A program made the position numbers and the translations under genes. From contig CAXTHH010000008.1 of NCBI GenBank assembly GCA_964244065.1, forward strand, positions 1 through 64,000: a stretch of 64,000 nucleotides of DNA, read 5' to 3'. The stretch is from JASLDZ01 sp964244065. GTDB lineage: Bacteria; Pseudomonadota; Alphaproteobacteria; Caulobacterales; Caulobacteraceae. Shown here piece by piece: positions 16,935-25,484 of the stretch. The notes under the pieces are model-generated. The model made no database searches. It was given only the letters and a program-made list of their open reading frames with translations, and was not told the origin of the DNA. Every line of letters starts with the position of its first letter. Within the stretch, counting starts at the first letter, position 1.

Positions 16935-17108
16935 ATGCTTGAGCGTGGATCAGATAGCATCGAACAGGTCGAACCTGTCGAGCTTACAGAGATTGAGATT
17001 GCCTGTGTCGCTGGAGGGGATGGTGACGACGGTTCCGACAGCATTGCGCCTGGGATCAAGCCGGGCGGTGGAAGCTTCGGCGGAGGCGGTGCGAGCGGCA
17101 AGTGGTAA
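16935..17108 (+). CDS. 57-residue peptide with a double-glycine leader (bacteriocin/RiPP-type precursor)
   Basis: The ATG at 16935 follows GAGGGA by seven bases. The leader contains ELTEIEIACVAGG (residues 16-28), an excellent match to the double-glycine leader consensus (ELTxEELxxVxGG) cut by C39-peptidase ABC transporters. The predicted core is 29 residues: acidic at first (DGDDGSDS), then Gly-rich, ending SFGGGGASGKW. The gene is too short for most gene finders. It sits between lemA and a TPM gene in a patch of markedly lower GC than the rest of the window. The last residues resemble the Gly-rich GGGGASGSW tail of the next gene, so it might instead be a fusion of a leader with a TPM-protein tail. 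No C39 transporter or modifying enzyme is encoded in the window. Confidence 0.6.
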   Translation: MLERGSDSIEQVEPVELTEIEIACVAGGDGDDGSDSIAPGIKPGGGSFGGGGASGKW

Positions 17109-17134
17109 TTTAGGTCTGAAGCAAACTGCGTCTG

Positions 17135-17974
17135 ATGTTTGACCGTCGGGCGGATGTTTGGCGCTGGAGAATCGTCTGGTTCTTCAGCGCCATCGTTTTT
17201 CCAGCCGCATGTATCGCAAGCCCGGCGTTCTGCAGTCCAAACTTTCCAATATTAAAAAGTCGGGTGGTAGACTCGGCGCATGTTCTCGACGCCGACACAG
17301 TAGCTGCGATATCTGCTCGCTCTGAAGCTTTACAAGCGGCAACAGGTCGCCAACTTGTGGTGGCGACGGTAACATCGTTAGAAGGCTTAGACATACAGGA
17401 CTATGGTGTTCAGCTTCTGCGCGCTTGGAAGGTTGGTAGTAAGTTAGGCAATGATGGCGTTGTTTTCGTAATAGCTCCCCACGAGCGCAAGGTCGGCGTA
17501 GAGGTCGGCTACGGTCTGGAGGGCGTGCTCACCGACGCCCTGTCCTCTGTGATCCTGCAGCAGCGGGTGCTGCCCAAGTTCCGCGCGGGCGACCTGAACG
17601 GCGGCGTGCGGGACGGGGCGGACGCCCTGGCCGACCAGCTCGCCCTGCCCGACGAGGACGCCAAGGCGCGCAATGTCCAGGCCTCCACGGCGCAGGACGA
17701 CGGGCGGCGCCATCGCCACGGCCGCTCGGGCGGGGTGGCGGGGATCGTCTCCCTCCTGATCGTCTTCGCCGTACTGAGCTCCCTGTTCGGCGGGAGGCGG
17801 CGCGGCGGCTCGGGCGTCGGCGGCTGGCTGCCGTGGGTGATCCTGGGCGCCATGTCCGGCCGCGGCGGCCGCGACGACGACTGGGGCGGCGGCGGAGGCG
17901 GCGGAGGCGGCGGCGGCGGCTTCTCCGGCGGCGGGGGGTCGGGCGGTGGCGGCGGCGCTTCGGGGAGCTGGTGA
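17135..17974 (+). CDS. TPM-domain (YgcG-like) exported protein with Gly-rich tail, apparently mosaic
   Basis: The 279-residue protein has an N-terminal hydrophobic signal (about 14-34), a TPM domain (RVVDSAHVLD at about 43, RQLVVATVTSLEG, VGYGLEGVLTDALSSVI at about 124, LPKFRAGDLNGGVRDG), one membrane span (about 204-220) and a poly-Gly tail ending GGASGSW. TPM proteins such as YgcG accompany LemA. The role is unsettled, although plant TLP18.3 has phosphatase activity. The first 375 bases are strikingly lower in GC and use codons rare elsewhere in the window (TTA, AGT, GTA). From about 17510, inside the conserved VGYGLEGVLTDA stretch, base composition returns to the genome norm, as if the 5' half had been replaced by recombination. 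The stop overlaps the next ATG by one base. Confidence 0.85.
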   Translation: MFDRRADVWRWRIVWFFSAIVFPAACIASPAFCSPNFPILKSRVVDSAHVLDADTVAAISARSEALQAATGRQLVVATVTSLEGLDIQDYGVQLLRAWKVGSKLGNDGVVFVIAPHERKVGVEVGYGLEGVLTDALSSVILQQRVLPKFRAGDLNGGVRDGADALADQLALPDEDAKARNVQASTAQDDGRRHRHGRSGGVAGIVSLLIVFAVLSSLFGGRRRGGSGVGGWLPWVILGAMSGRGGRDDDWGGGGGGGGGGGGFSGGGGSGGGGGASGSW

Positions 17975-18666
17975 TGGCGGCGCGACGCTTGAGCGAGGAG
18001 GACCGGCGAGCCATCGCCGAGGCGGTGGGCCGGGTGGAGGCCGCCACCGACGGCGAGATAATCTGCATCCTCAGCCCGCGCTCCGACGACTACGCCGAGG
18101 CGCCCGTGGGCTGGGCGGCCGCGGCCGCCTTCCTCCTGCCGCTGCTGGCGGTTCTGGCCGGCTGGCGGCCGATGCTGCCGCTGCCCTGGCTCCACGCCTG
18201 GGAGGCGGGCGCCCCGGCGCTGCGCGTGCAGCTGGTGGAGGCGGTGGGCGCCTACGCGGCGGTGCAGGCGGTGCTGTTCGGCGTGCTCTATGCGCTCCTG
18301 CGGTCGGCGTCCTTGCGTCCCTGGCTGGTTCCGGGCGGACTGAAGCGCGCCAAGGTGCGGGCGGGGGCGGCCTCGCAGTACCTGGCCACCGGCCTCTCCG
18401 CCGCGGCGGACCGGACCGGCGTGCTGGTCTACGCCTCGCTGGAGGAACGCATGGTGGAGGTGATCGCCGACCGCCTGATCTCGGAAAAGGCCGGGCCGGG
18501 CGTGTGGGAGGAGGCGGTCGCGGCCGTGCGCGAGGGCATGCGCGGCGGCGTGCTCGGCGGCGGCTTCGTGCGGGCGGTGGAGATCGCGGGCGCCGTGCTG
18601 GCCGAGCATTTCCCGCCCACGCGGCCGCGCGCCAACGCCTTCTCCGACGAGGTGCGCGAGCTGTGA
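17974..18666 (+). CDS. Second TPM-domain membrane protein (TPM_phosphatase type)
   Basis: The 230-residue protein begins at the ATG overlapping the preceding stop (TGATG). It has a short N-terminal TPM-like part (SEEDRRAIAEAVGRVEAATDGEI), two membrane helices (about 46-65 and 85-110), and a cytoplasmic part with GVLVYASLEERMVEVIADRLISEKAG and a GVLGGGFVRAVEIAG segment that match the C-terminal half of TPM domains split by a membrane insertion. LemA, TPM with Gly tail, and TPM with two spans is a common gene trio. Function is unknown. Its stop overlaps the GTG of the amidohydrolase. Confidence 0.82.
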   Translation: MAARRLSEEDRRAIAEAVGRVEAATDGEIICILSPRSDDYAEAPVGWAAAAAFLLPLLAVLAGWRPMLPLPWLHAWEAGAPALRVQLVEAVGAYAAVQAVLFGVLYALLRSASLRPWLVPGGLKRAKVRAGAASQYLATGLSAAADRTGVLVYASLEERMVEVIADRLISEKAGPGVWEEAVAAVREGMRGGVLGGGFVRAVEIAGAVLAEHFPPTRPRANAFSDEVREL

Positions 18667-19940
18667 GGCGCCGCGAGCTCCTGGCCGGCCTCGGCCTCCT
18701 CGCCCTGCCGGCCGGCGCGCTCGCCGCTGCGCCGCCGGCGGTGACGCTTCGTCCCGAGCGGCTATGGACGCCGGGCGGACCCGTGCGCACCGGGTGGGAG
18801 GTGCGGGTGGAGGGCGGCCGCATCGTCGCCGCCGGTCCGGCCGGCTCGGCTTTAGGCGAGCAGATCGCGCTGCCGGGCGCCACCCTGGTCCCCGGGCTGA
18901 TGGACCTGCACAGCCACCTGTTCCTGCACCCGTACGATGAGACGCCCTGGGACGATCAGGTGATCAGGGAGCCGCTGAGCCTGCGCACCGCGCGGGCGGT
19001 GGCGCACGCGGCCGCGCACCTGCAGTCGGGCTTCACCTCCCTGCGCGACCTCGGGACGGAGGGGGCGGGCGAGGCCGACTACGGGCTGAAGCGCGCCCTC
19101 GATCAGGGGATCGTGCCCGGGCCGCGCCTGTGGATCGCCGGCCGCGCCATCGTGGCCCGGGGCGCCTACGGGCCGCGCCGGCGCGACTACTCCGGCGCGC
19201 CCGACCTGCCGCAGGGCGCGCAGGAGGCCTCGGGCGTCGAGGAGTGCGTCCGCGCCGTGCGCGAGCAGGCGGCGGGCGGGGCGGACTGGATCAAGGTCTA
19301 CGCCGACTACCGCACCGGCCCCGGCGGCGAGGCCATGCCCACCTTCAGCCAGGCCGAACTGTCGGCCATGACGGCGGCCGCCCGCGACCTCGGCCGGCCC
19401 GTGGCCGTCCACGCCGCCACCGACGAGGGCATGCGCCGCGCGACCCTGGCCGGCGTGCGCACGATCGAGCACGGCTACGGCGGCTCGGAGGCCACCTTCG
19501 CGCTGATGAAGGCGCGGGGCGTCGCCTACATGCCCACCCTCGCCGCGGTGCAGTCCACCAGCCGCTACGCGGGCGCCTGGGCGCCGGGGCGGCCGCCGAC
19601 GCGCGGCATGGCCGAGGCGACCGCCGCCTTCCGCACCGCGCTCAGGCTCGGCGTGGAGATCGGCTGCGGGTCGGACGTCGGCGTCTTCACGCACGGCCAG
19701 AGCCGGCTGGAGCTGGAGCTGATGGCCGCCGCCGGCATGACGCCCGTGCAGGCGCTCACCGCCGCGACGGCCACCAACGCCCGCGTGCTCGGCCGGGCGG
19801 AGGACCTGGGCCGCATCGCCCCGGGCGCGCTGGCCGACCTCGCCGCCTTCGCGGGCGATCCCACCACCGACCTGGGGGCGCTCGCCCGGCCCGTGTTCGT
19901 GATGAAGGGCGGGCAGGTCTTCCGGCGCGATCGGTCCTGA
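18663..19940 (+). CDS. Exported metal-dependent amidohydrolase (imidazolonepropionase/prolidase-like)
   Basis: I start at the GTG at 18663, which overlaps the previous stop (GTGA) and gives 425 residues. The N-terminus MRRRELLAGLGLLALPAGALAA has twin arginines and a hydrophobic stretch, so a Tat or Sec signal is likely. Amidohydrolase metal ligands are visible: DLHSHLFLH, a lysine in WIKVYADY, AVHAATDEG, TIEHGYGG and GCGSDVGVF. This pattern is that of the peptidase M38-like subgroup that includes Xaa-Arg/Lys dipeptidases. The true substrate is unknown, and a peptide or cyclic amide is most likely. It is coupled to the LemA-TPM genes by overlap, though it may be a separate function. Confidence 0.85.
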   Translation: MRRRELLAGLGLLALPAGALAAAPPAVTLRPERLWTPGGPVRTGWEVRVEGGRIVAAGPAGSALGEQIALPGATLVPGLMDLHSHLFLHPYDETPWDDQVIREPLSLRTARAVAHAAAHLQSGFTSLRDLGTEGAGEADYGLKRALDQGIVPGPRLWIAGRAIVARGAYGPRRRDYSGAPDLPQGAQEASGVEECVRAVREQAAGGADWIKVYADYRTGPGGEAMPTFSQAELSAMTAAARDLGRPVAVHAATDEGMRRATLAGVRTIEHGYGGSEATFALMKARGVAYMPTLAAVQSTSRYAGAWAPGRPPTRGMAEATAAFRTALRLGVEIGCGSDVGVFTHGQSRLELELMAAAGMTPVQALTAATATNARVLGRAEDLGRIAPGALADLAAFAGDPTTDLGALARPVFVMKGGQVFRRDRS

Positions 19941-19988
19941 CGAGGGCTGACGCCCGGCGCGCCGGCGCCCTAGACTGGGCGGAACGAG

Positions 19989-20000
19989 CCCCCCCCCCCC
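19989..20000 (+). repeat. 12-base poly-C tract ahead of the aldehyde dehydrogenase gene
   Basis: Twelve consecutive C residues lie 11 bases before the aldehyde dehydrogenase ATG, where a ribosome binding site would be expected (GGAGA follows at once). Tracts of this kind can slip during replication and alter expression, or may be a sequencing artefact. Confidence 0.7.
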
Positions 20001-20011
20001 GGAGACCGTCC

Positions 20012-21442
20012 ATGCCGCGCAGCTACACCCAGTTCTACATCGACGGCGCCTGGGTCGATCCGGCGGAGGGGCTGCACACGCTGGACGTGATCAACCCCGC
20101 CACCGAGCAGAGCGCGGGCGTGATCGCCATGGGCTCCGCCGCCGACGTGGACCGGGCGGTGGCGGCCGCCAAGGCGGCCTTCGTCCCCTGGTCGACCACC
20201 TCGCGCGAGGAGCGGCTGGAGGTGATGGGCCGGATCGTCGAAGAGTATCAGAGGCGCTACGGCGAGATGGCCGACGCCATCACCGAGGAGATGGGCGCCC
20301 CCGCCGCCCTCTCGCAGCGCGCGCAGGCCGCCATGGGCGTGGCCCACTTCCAGACCGCCATCGAGATCCTGAAGGGCTACAGCTTCGAGGAGGCGCGGGG
20401 GAAGACGGTGATCGCCAAGGAGCCGATCGGCGTCTGCGGCTTCATCACGCCCTGGAACTGGCCGGTGAACCAGATCGCCTGCAAGGTGGCCCCCGCCATG
20501 GCGGTGGGCTGCACCATGGTGCTGAAGCCGTCGGAGGTGGCGCCGTTCAGCGGGATCATCTTCGCGGAAGTCCTGCACGCCGCCGGCGTGCCCGCGGGCG
20601 TGTTCAACCTCGTCAACGGCGACGGTCCCACGGTCGGGGCGGCGATCTCCAGCCATCCGGACGTCGACATGGTCAGCTTCACGGGCTCCACCCGCGCCGG
20701 CGTGGCCGTGGCCAAGGCGGCCGCCGACACCGTCAAGCGGGTGCACCAGGAGCTGGGCGGCAAGAGCCCCAACATCGTGCTGGAGAGCGCTGACCTGCAG
20801 AAGGCGGTCACCGGCGGGGTGCGCTCGGTGATGACCAACTCGGGGCAGAGCTGCAACGCGCCCACGCGCATGCTCGTGCCCGCCGCCAAGATGCGCGAGG
20901 CGGCCGAGATCGCCAAGGCCGCCGCCGAGGCCACCACCGTGGGGCCGCCCACGGGCAACGCCCAGATGGGCCCGGTCGTGTCCGAGGTGCAGTGGACCAA
21001 GATCCAGGGCCTGATCCAGAAGGGCATCGACGAGGGCGCGACCCTGGTCACCGGCGGCACGGGCCGGCCGGAGGGGCTGGAGACCGGCTACTACGTGAAG
21101 CCGACGATCTTCGCCGACGTGACCAACGAGATGACCATCGCCAAGGAGGAGATCTTCGGGCCGGTGCTGTCGATCCTGCCCTACGAGACGGTGGACGAGG
21201 CGGTGGAGGTCGGCAACGACACGCCCTACGGCCTCGCCGCCTATGTGCAGGGCGAGGACAGGGACGAGGTGCGCCGCGTCTCCGCCCGCCTGCGCGCCGG
21301 GCAGGTGATCATCAACGGAGCCGGGCCGGACCTGATGGCGCCGTTCGGCGGCTACAAGCAGTCCGGCAACGGCCGCGAGTGGGGCGACCACGCCTTCGCC
21401 GAGTTCCTGGAGACCAAGGCGATGATCGGCGCGGGCGCCTAG
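20012..21442 (+). CDS. NAD(P)-dependent aldehyde dehydrogenase family protein
   Basis: The 476-residue protein has the full aldehyde dehydrogenase fold: ITPWNWPVNQIACKVAPA (cofactor loop), FTGSTRAG, the general base Glu in HQELGGKSPNIVL and the nucleophilic Cys in NSGQSCNAPTRM, then KEEIFGPVLSILPYE and PFGGYKQSGNGRE. It oxidises an aldehyde to the acid in the cytoplasm. Similarity to the aldH/betaine-aldehyde class is strong, but the substrate is undetermined. A GGAGA lies six bases before the ATG, directly after the poly-C tract. It is convergent with the TonB receptor, and a hairpin separates them. Confidence 0.93.
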   Translation: MPRSYTQFYIDGAWVDPAEGLHTLDVINPATEQSAGVIAMGSAADVDRAVAAAKAAFVPWSTTSREERLEVMGRIVEEYQRRYGEMADAITEEMGAPAALSQRAQAAMGVAHFQTAIEILKGYSFEEARGKTVIAKEPIGVCGFITPWNWPVNQIACKVAPAMAVGCTMVLKPSEVAPFSGIIFAEVLHAAGVPAGVFNLVNGDGPTVGAAISSHPDVDMVSFTGSTRAGVAVAKAAADTVKRVHQELGGKSPNIVLESADLQKAVTGGVRSVMTNSGQSCNAPTRMLVPAAKMREAAEIAKAAAEATTVGPPTGNAQMGPVVSEVQWTKIQGLIQKGIDEGATLVTGGTGRPEGLETGYYVKPTIFADVTNEMTIAKEEIFGPVLSILPYETVDEAVEVGNDTPYGLAAYVQGEDRDEVRRVSARLRAGQVIINGAGPDLMAPFGGYKQSGNGREWGDHAFAEFLETKAMIGAGA

Positions 21443-21456
21443 CAGAACTCCGTCGC

Positions 21457-21475
21457 CCTCGGGTCAAGCCCGAGG
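21457..21475. terminator. Hairpin between convergent genes
   Basis: CCTCGGG and CCCGAGG arms enclose TCAAG. The sequence resembles the CCTCGGGTCAAGCCCGAGG repeat common in alphaproteobacterial intergenic DNA. It is placed to serve as a bidirectional terminator, although no T-run follows. Confidence 0.55.
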
Positions 21476-21521
21476 ACGACGGGAATGGGGAGCGGGTGGC
21501 GCCCGGTCCCCGCCGATCGCC

Positions 21522-24035
21522 TCAGTACTTCACCCGCAGCGTCGCGCCCCAGGTGCGGGGCTGGCCGAGGAAGCTGTCGTAGGTGCGGATGTTGGCGGCG
21601 TCCGTCTCCGTGCCCTGCAGCGGGCCGTTGAACACCACTTGGTTGTAGAACTGGTTGAACAGGTTCTGCGCCCAGAGCTCGACCATCCAGCGCTCGTTCT
21701 TCGGCCCGATCCCGACGCGCGCATTGACCAGGGCGTAGTCGACCTGACCCTTCTGTGGCGAGAGGTCGGAGCCGGTGTTGTAGTCCGACTGGTACTTCAG
21801 CTGCAGGCTGGCGCGGCCGATCAGGCGGTCGGTGATCGACCGCTCGTAGCTCGCGCCATAGCTCGCCGACCACAGGGGCGCGAAGGAGACGCGGCTGCCC
21901 GGCAGGCGGTTCAGCGCGCCGCCCAGCGCCGTGCCCGCGCCGCAGACTCCCCCGGTCTGGCCGGGGCGGCAGAAGTCCGGGTCGCCGTTGGGGCCGCGAT
22001 TGGAGTACTGCGTCTCGGCGTAGGTCACGCCCCCGTTCATCGTCAGCCCGTCGATCGGCGTGGCGTAGGTGAAGTCCGCGTCCAGGCCGCGCGAGATCAC
22101 CCGCGGCATCGACTTCACGACGAAGGTGGTGCCCAGGAAGATGTTCAGCTGGAACTGGTTGAACTCCTGGTAGAAGGCGGTCGCGTTCAGCTGCAGGCGG
22201 CGGTTGAAGAACTGTGTCTTGACCCCCGCTTCATAGGAGTTGGCGCGCTCGGGCGAGAAGTGCGTGTTGGTGTTGGGCACGAAGGTCGGCCCGGTGGCGG
22301 TCACCACCGTCGATTGCGAACGGTCGAGATTGTAGCCGCCCGCCTTGTAGCCGCGGGCGTAGGACAGGTAGCCCATCAGGTCGCGGGTCAGCCGGTAGCT
22401 GGTCTTCACCGTGCCGGAGAACTGGTCCTCCGTCTTGGTCTGGCCGACGCCGGACAGGGCGTCGTACGCCTGGTTCTCCCAAGGCAGGCAGAGCGCGCCG
22501 GTGACGGTCGACGCCGTCGCCACCCCCGCCGCCGCGGCCAGGCCGCCGAAGGCCGCCTGAGCCTGCCGGCAGGAGCCGCCGGTCGTGTTGTAGAAGGAGC
22601 GGACGTCCTTGTCGTCGTGGGTGAAGCGCAGGCCCAGCGTCACGTCCCACTGGCGGGTGATGTCGATCGTATTGTTGGTGAACACCGCCACCGTCTCGTC
22701 GGTCTGCCGGTACTGGTCGTTGATGCCGAAACCCGCGGCGAAGTTGGCGGGCGTGACGCCGATCAGCGACGGGGCCCCGCCCAGCACGCGGCCGGCGAAG
22801 TAGCTGAAGTAGTCCTGGCCGTAGAGGAAGCTGTCGTTCCGCGTCAGTTCCTCGTTGGCGTAGAAGACGCCGGCCAGGTAGTTCACGCGGCCGCGCTGCC
22901 CGGCGAGGCGCACCTCCTGGCTGACGGTCTCGAAGCGCACGCCGTTGCGGCCGTCGTCGGGGCGATAGAGCACGTCCGCGGCGGTGAAGTCGCTGTCCTG
23001 GCCGACGCGCGCCTCCCAGTCGCGGTAGGCGGTGACGGAGGTCACGACGCCCAGCGGCGTGGTCCAGTTCGCCTCCAGCGAGACGCCCTTGTCCTCGATG
23101 GCCTGGGTGGTGTTGCGGTTGGCGTAGCTGGTGCGCGCCTGCGGGTTGGCCGGGTTGGCGACGGAGAAGGGCCGCGTGGCGTTGATCAGGTTGGCCCGGC
23201 TGTTGGCGGCGGAGCCGGTGAAGCGCTGCACGCCGATGCAGCACATCTCGTCGCGCTTCGAGTAGTCGCCGATCAGGCGGAAGTCGAGCGTCTCGGACGG
23301 GGTGAACAGCAGCTGGCCGCGGATCGTGTAGTAGTCCTGGTCCTGGTCATCGCGCTGGGTGCGCGGGCCGGCGTTGACGTTCACGTCGTAGAAGCCGTCG
23401 CGCTCGCGGGCGGCGAAGAACAGGCGGCCGGCCAGCTTGTCGGCGATGATCGGGCCGGTGACCGAGGCGGAGCCGCCGCGCTGGCCGTAGTTGCCGAACG
23501 TCAGCTCGCCCGAGGCGCCGAAGTCGAACCGCGGCTTGGCGCTGATCACGTTGATCACGCCCGCGGAGGTGGATTTGCCGAACAGGGTGCCCTGCGGCCC
23601 CTTCAGCACCTCGATCCGCTCGAGGTCGCCCAGGTCGCCGAAGCTCACGCCGTTGCGGGGGCGGTAGACGCCGTCGATCACGACGCCGACCGAGCTCTCC
23701 AGCCCGGGGTTGTCGCCCACGGTGCCGACGCCGCGGATGCGCGCGGTGGTGACCGTCTCGTTCGTGGTGGAGGTGACCACCAGGCCCGGCGTCAGGATCG
23801 TCAGGTCCTTGATGTCGCGGACGCCGGCGTCCTGGATCTGTTGGGCGCTGACGGCCTGCACCACGATCGGGACCTGGCTCAGCGCCTGGGCGCGCTTCTG
23901 CGCGGTGACCACCACCTCCTGGACGGTGGTCCCCTCCTGGTTGGGCGTGTTGGTGGCGCTCTGCGCGGCGGCGGCGGATGCGCCGGCGAGCGCGAACAGC
24001 GACGCGCTCGCCGCGAGGACGTTCTGGAAACTCAT
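21522..24035 (-). CDS. TonB-dependent outer-membrane receptor
   Basis: The 837-residue protein has a signal peptide (LFALAGASAAAAQ), a TonB-box region (TTVQEVVVTAQKR), a plug domain (VPIVVQAVSAQQIQDAG, IRGVGTVGDNPGLESSVGVVIDG, RIEVLKGPQGTLFGKSTSAG) and a 22-strand barrel ending in an outer-membrane type C-terminus (TWGATLRVKY). The plug has the LKGPQGTLFGKS form typical of the large sphingomonad and Caulobacter receptor families for plant polymers, aromatics or siderophores. The substrate is unknown. nhaA lies upstream on the same strand, 120 bases away. No FecR/sigma pair or SusD is near. Confidence 0.94.
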   Translation of the reverse strand: MSFQNVLAASASLFALAGASAAAAQSATNTPNQEGTTVQEVVVTAQKRAQALSQVPIVVQAVSAQQIQDAGVRDIKDLTILTPGLVVTSTTNETVTTARIRGVGTVGDNPGLESSVGVVIDGVYRPRNGVSFGDLGDLERIEVLKGPQGTLFGKSTSAGVINVISAKPRFDFGASGELTFGNYGQRGGSASVTGPIIADKLAGRLFFAARERDGFYDVNVNAGPRTQRDDQDQDYYTIRGQLLFTPSETLDFRLIGDYSKRDEMCCIGVQRFTGSAANSRANLINATRPFSVANPANPQARTSYANRNTTQAIEDKGVSLEANWTTPLGVVTSVTAYRDWEARVGQDSDFTAADVLYRPDDGRNGVRFETVSQEVRLAGQRGRVNYLAGVFYANEELTRNDSFLYGQDYFSYFAGRVLGGAPSLIGVTPANFAAGFGINDQYRQTDETVAVFTNNTIDITRQWDVTLGLRFTHDDKDVRSFYNTTGGSCRQAQAAFGGLAAAAGVATASTVTGALCLPWENQAYDALSGVGQTKTEDQFSGTVKTSYRLTRDLMGYLSYARGYKAGGYNLDRSQSTVVTATGPTFVPNTNTHFSPERANSYEAGVKTQFFNRRLQLNATAFYQEFNQFQLNIFLGTTFVVKSMPRVISRGLDADFTYATPIDGLTMNGGVTYAETQYSNRGPNGDPDFCRPGQTGGVCGAGTALGGALNRLPGSRVSFAPLWSASYGASYERSITDRLIGRASLQLKYQSDYNTGSDLSPQKGQVDYALVNARVGIGPKNERWMVELWAQNLFNQFYNQVVFNGPLQGTETDAANIRTYDSFLGQPRTWGATLRVKY

Positions 24036-24155
24036 CGCGTTCTCCCACGGCGCGGTTGGCGCGCTCGTCGTTCTGATCGGCTTCCGCTGGGGAAGCTCCG
24101 CCCGCGTGATGAACCTGCGGTGGGCGGCGGTCGAGGGCGCCCGGAACGCCCTGTG

Positions 24156-25370
24156 CTAGGCGGGCTCGGCGTGTGTCCGCTTCGTCACACCTTCGTCACG
24201 GCCCAGGCGTCGGCGCCGCGCGAGCCACAGGGCGCCGGCCAGCGTGGCGCAGACGCTGCCGGCCAGCACGCCCACCCGCGCCTCCGCCCCCAGCACCGGC
24301 CGCCCCTCGAACGCGAGCGCGGCCAGGTAGAGGCTCATGGTGAAGCCCACCCCGCAGAGCAGGGCCGCCCCGGCCATGTCGCCCCAGCCCACGCCCGCGG
24401 GCCGCCGCGCCAGACCCGTGCGCACGGCCAGCCAGGAGGCGCCCAGAACGCCGACCGGCTTGCCGATCACCAGCGCCAGCGCCGTGCCCGTCGCCACCGG
24501 CCCGAACGCGTCCGACCAGGAGAGGCCGCCCAGCCGCAGGCCGGTCGCCGCGAAGGCGAACAGCGGCAGCACGCCCCAGGCGACGTAGGGGTGCAGCGCC
24601 TCCGACACCCGCTCCAGCACGCCGCGCTCGCCCGGCCGGCGCGGCCGGAGGGGCACGCACAGGGCGGCGGCGACGCCGGCCACCGAGGGGCTCACCCCCG
24701 AGCGCAGCGTCAGCGCCCACAGCACCGCGGCGGCGGCCACGAACAGCGTGGCGGGCGCGCTCCGCCAGCGGCCGAGCACCGCCAGGAAGCCGAGCGCGCC
24801 GAGCGCCCCGCCCAGCGCCGCGTAGTCGAGCTCGCGCGTGAACAGCACCGCGATTAACACCACGGCGCCCAGGTCGTCCACCACCGCCAGGGCCAGCAGG
24901 AAGGTGCGCAGCGCCGCGGGCGCGCCCCGGCCCGCGACGGCCAGGGCCGCCAGGGCGAACGCGATGTCCGTCGCCACGGGCGTGGGCCAGCCGCGCGCCG
25001 CCTCGGCGCCTCCGCCGGCGTTCACCGCCAGGTACACGGCGGCGGGCGCGGCCATGCCGCCCACCGCCGCGAGAACCGGAAGCGCCAGGCGGCGCGGGGA
25101 GGAGAGCTCGCCCTTCAACGCCTCGTACTTGATCTCAAGGCCGACGACGAAGAAGAACAGCGTCATCAGCCCCTCCTTGATCCAGTCGAGGACGGAGAGC
25201 GTCACGCCCCAGCCGCCGAGCCTGACCGGGACCTCCGCCGCCAGCCAGCCGAAGTAGGCGGTCGACCAGGGGCTGTTGGCGGCCGTCATGCCGACCACCG
25301 CCGCCGCGGCCAGGATCGCGCCCCCGGCCGTCTCGGTCTTCAGGAAGTCGAGGGTCAGGCGGCGGGCCAT
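24156..25370 (-). CDS. nhaA: Na+/H+ antiporter NhaA
   Basis: The 404-residue membrane protein has about 12 helices and the NhaA landmarks: LFFFVVGLEIKYEALKGELSS, GWPTPVATDIAFALAALAV and the ion-binding Asp pair in ALAVVDDLGAVVLIAVLF. It exports Na+ in exchange for protons across the inner membrane, aiding pH and salt homeostasis. It is divergent from selO across about 115 bases. The TonB receptor gene follows it on the same strand. Confidence 0.95.
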   Translation of the reverse strand: MARRLTLDFLKTETAGGAILAAAAVVGMTAANSPWSTAYFGWLAAEVPVRLGGWGVTLSVLDWIKEGLMTLFFFVVGLEIKYEALKGELSSPRRLALPVLAAVGGMAAPAAVYLAVNAGGGAEAARGWPTPVATDIAFALAALAVAGRGAPAALRTFLLALAVVDDLGAVVLIAVLFTRELDYAALGGALGALGFLAVLGRWRSAPATLFVAAAAVLWALTLRSGVSPSVAGVAAALCVPLRPRRPGERGVLERVSEALHPYVAWGVLPLFAFAATGLRLGGLSWSDAFGPVATGTALALVIGKPVGVLGASWLAVRTGLARRPAGVGWGDMAGAALLCGVGFTMSLYLAALAFEGRPVLGAEARVGVLAGSVCATLAGALWLARRRRLGRDEGVTKRTHAEPA

Positions 25371-25484
25371 CGGCGCTCCCGGATCGGCGGTTGAGGGCGA
25401 GGTGCAGCGCTATCGACGCTTCTAAGCTGGCTCAAGCGGACTCGCGCTCGGCCCCCAACCGCGGGTTCGCGCGTATGGAGGGGC

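Noticed and set aside
17880..17970. The Gly-codon run in the TPM gene as a tandem repeat locus or CRISPR-like array
   Set aside because: It encodes the poly-Gly tail usual for TPM proteins and has no spacer structure.
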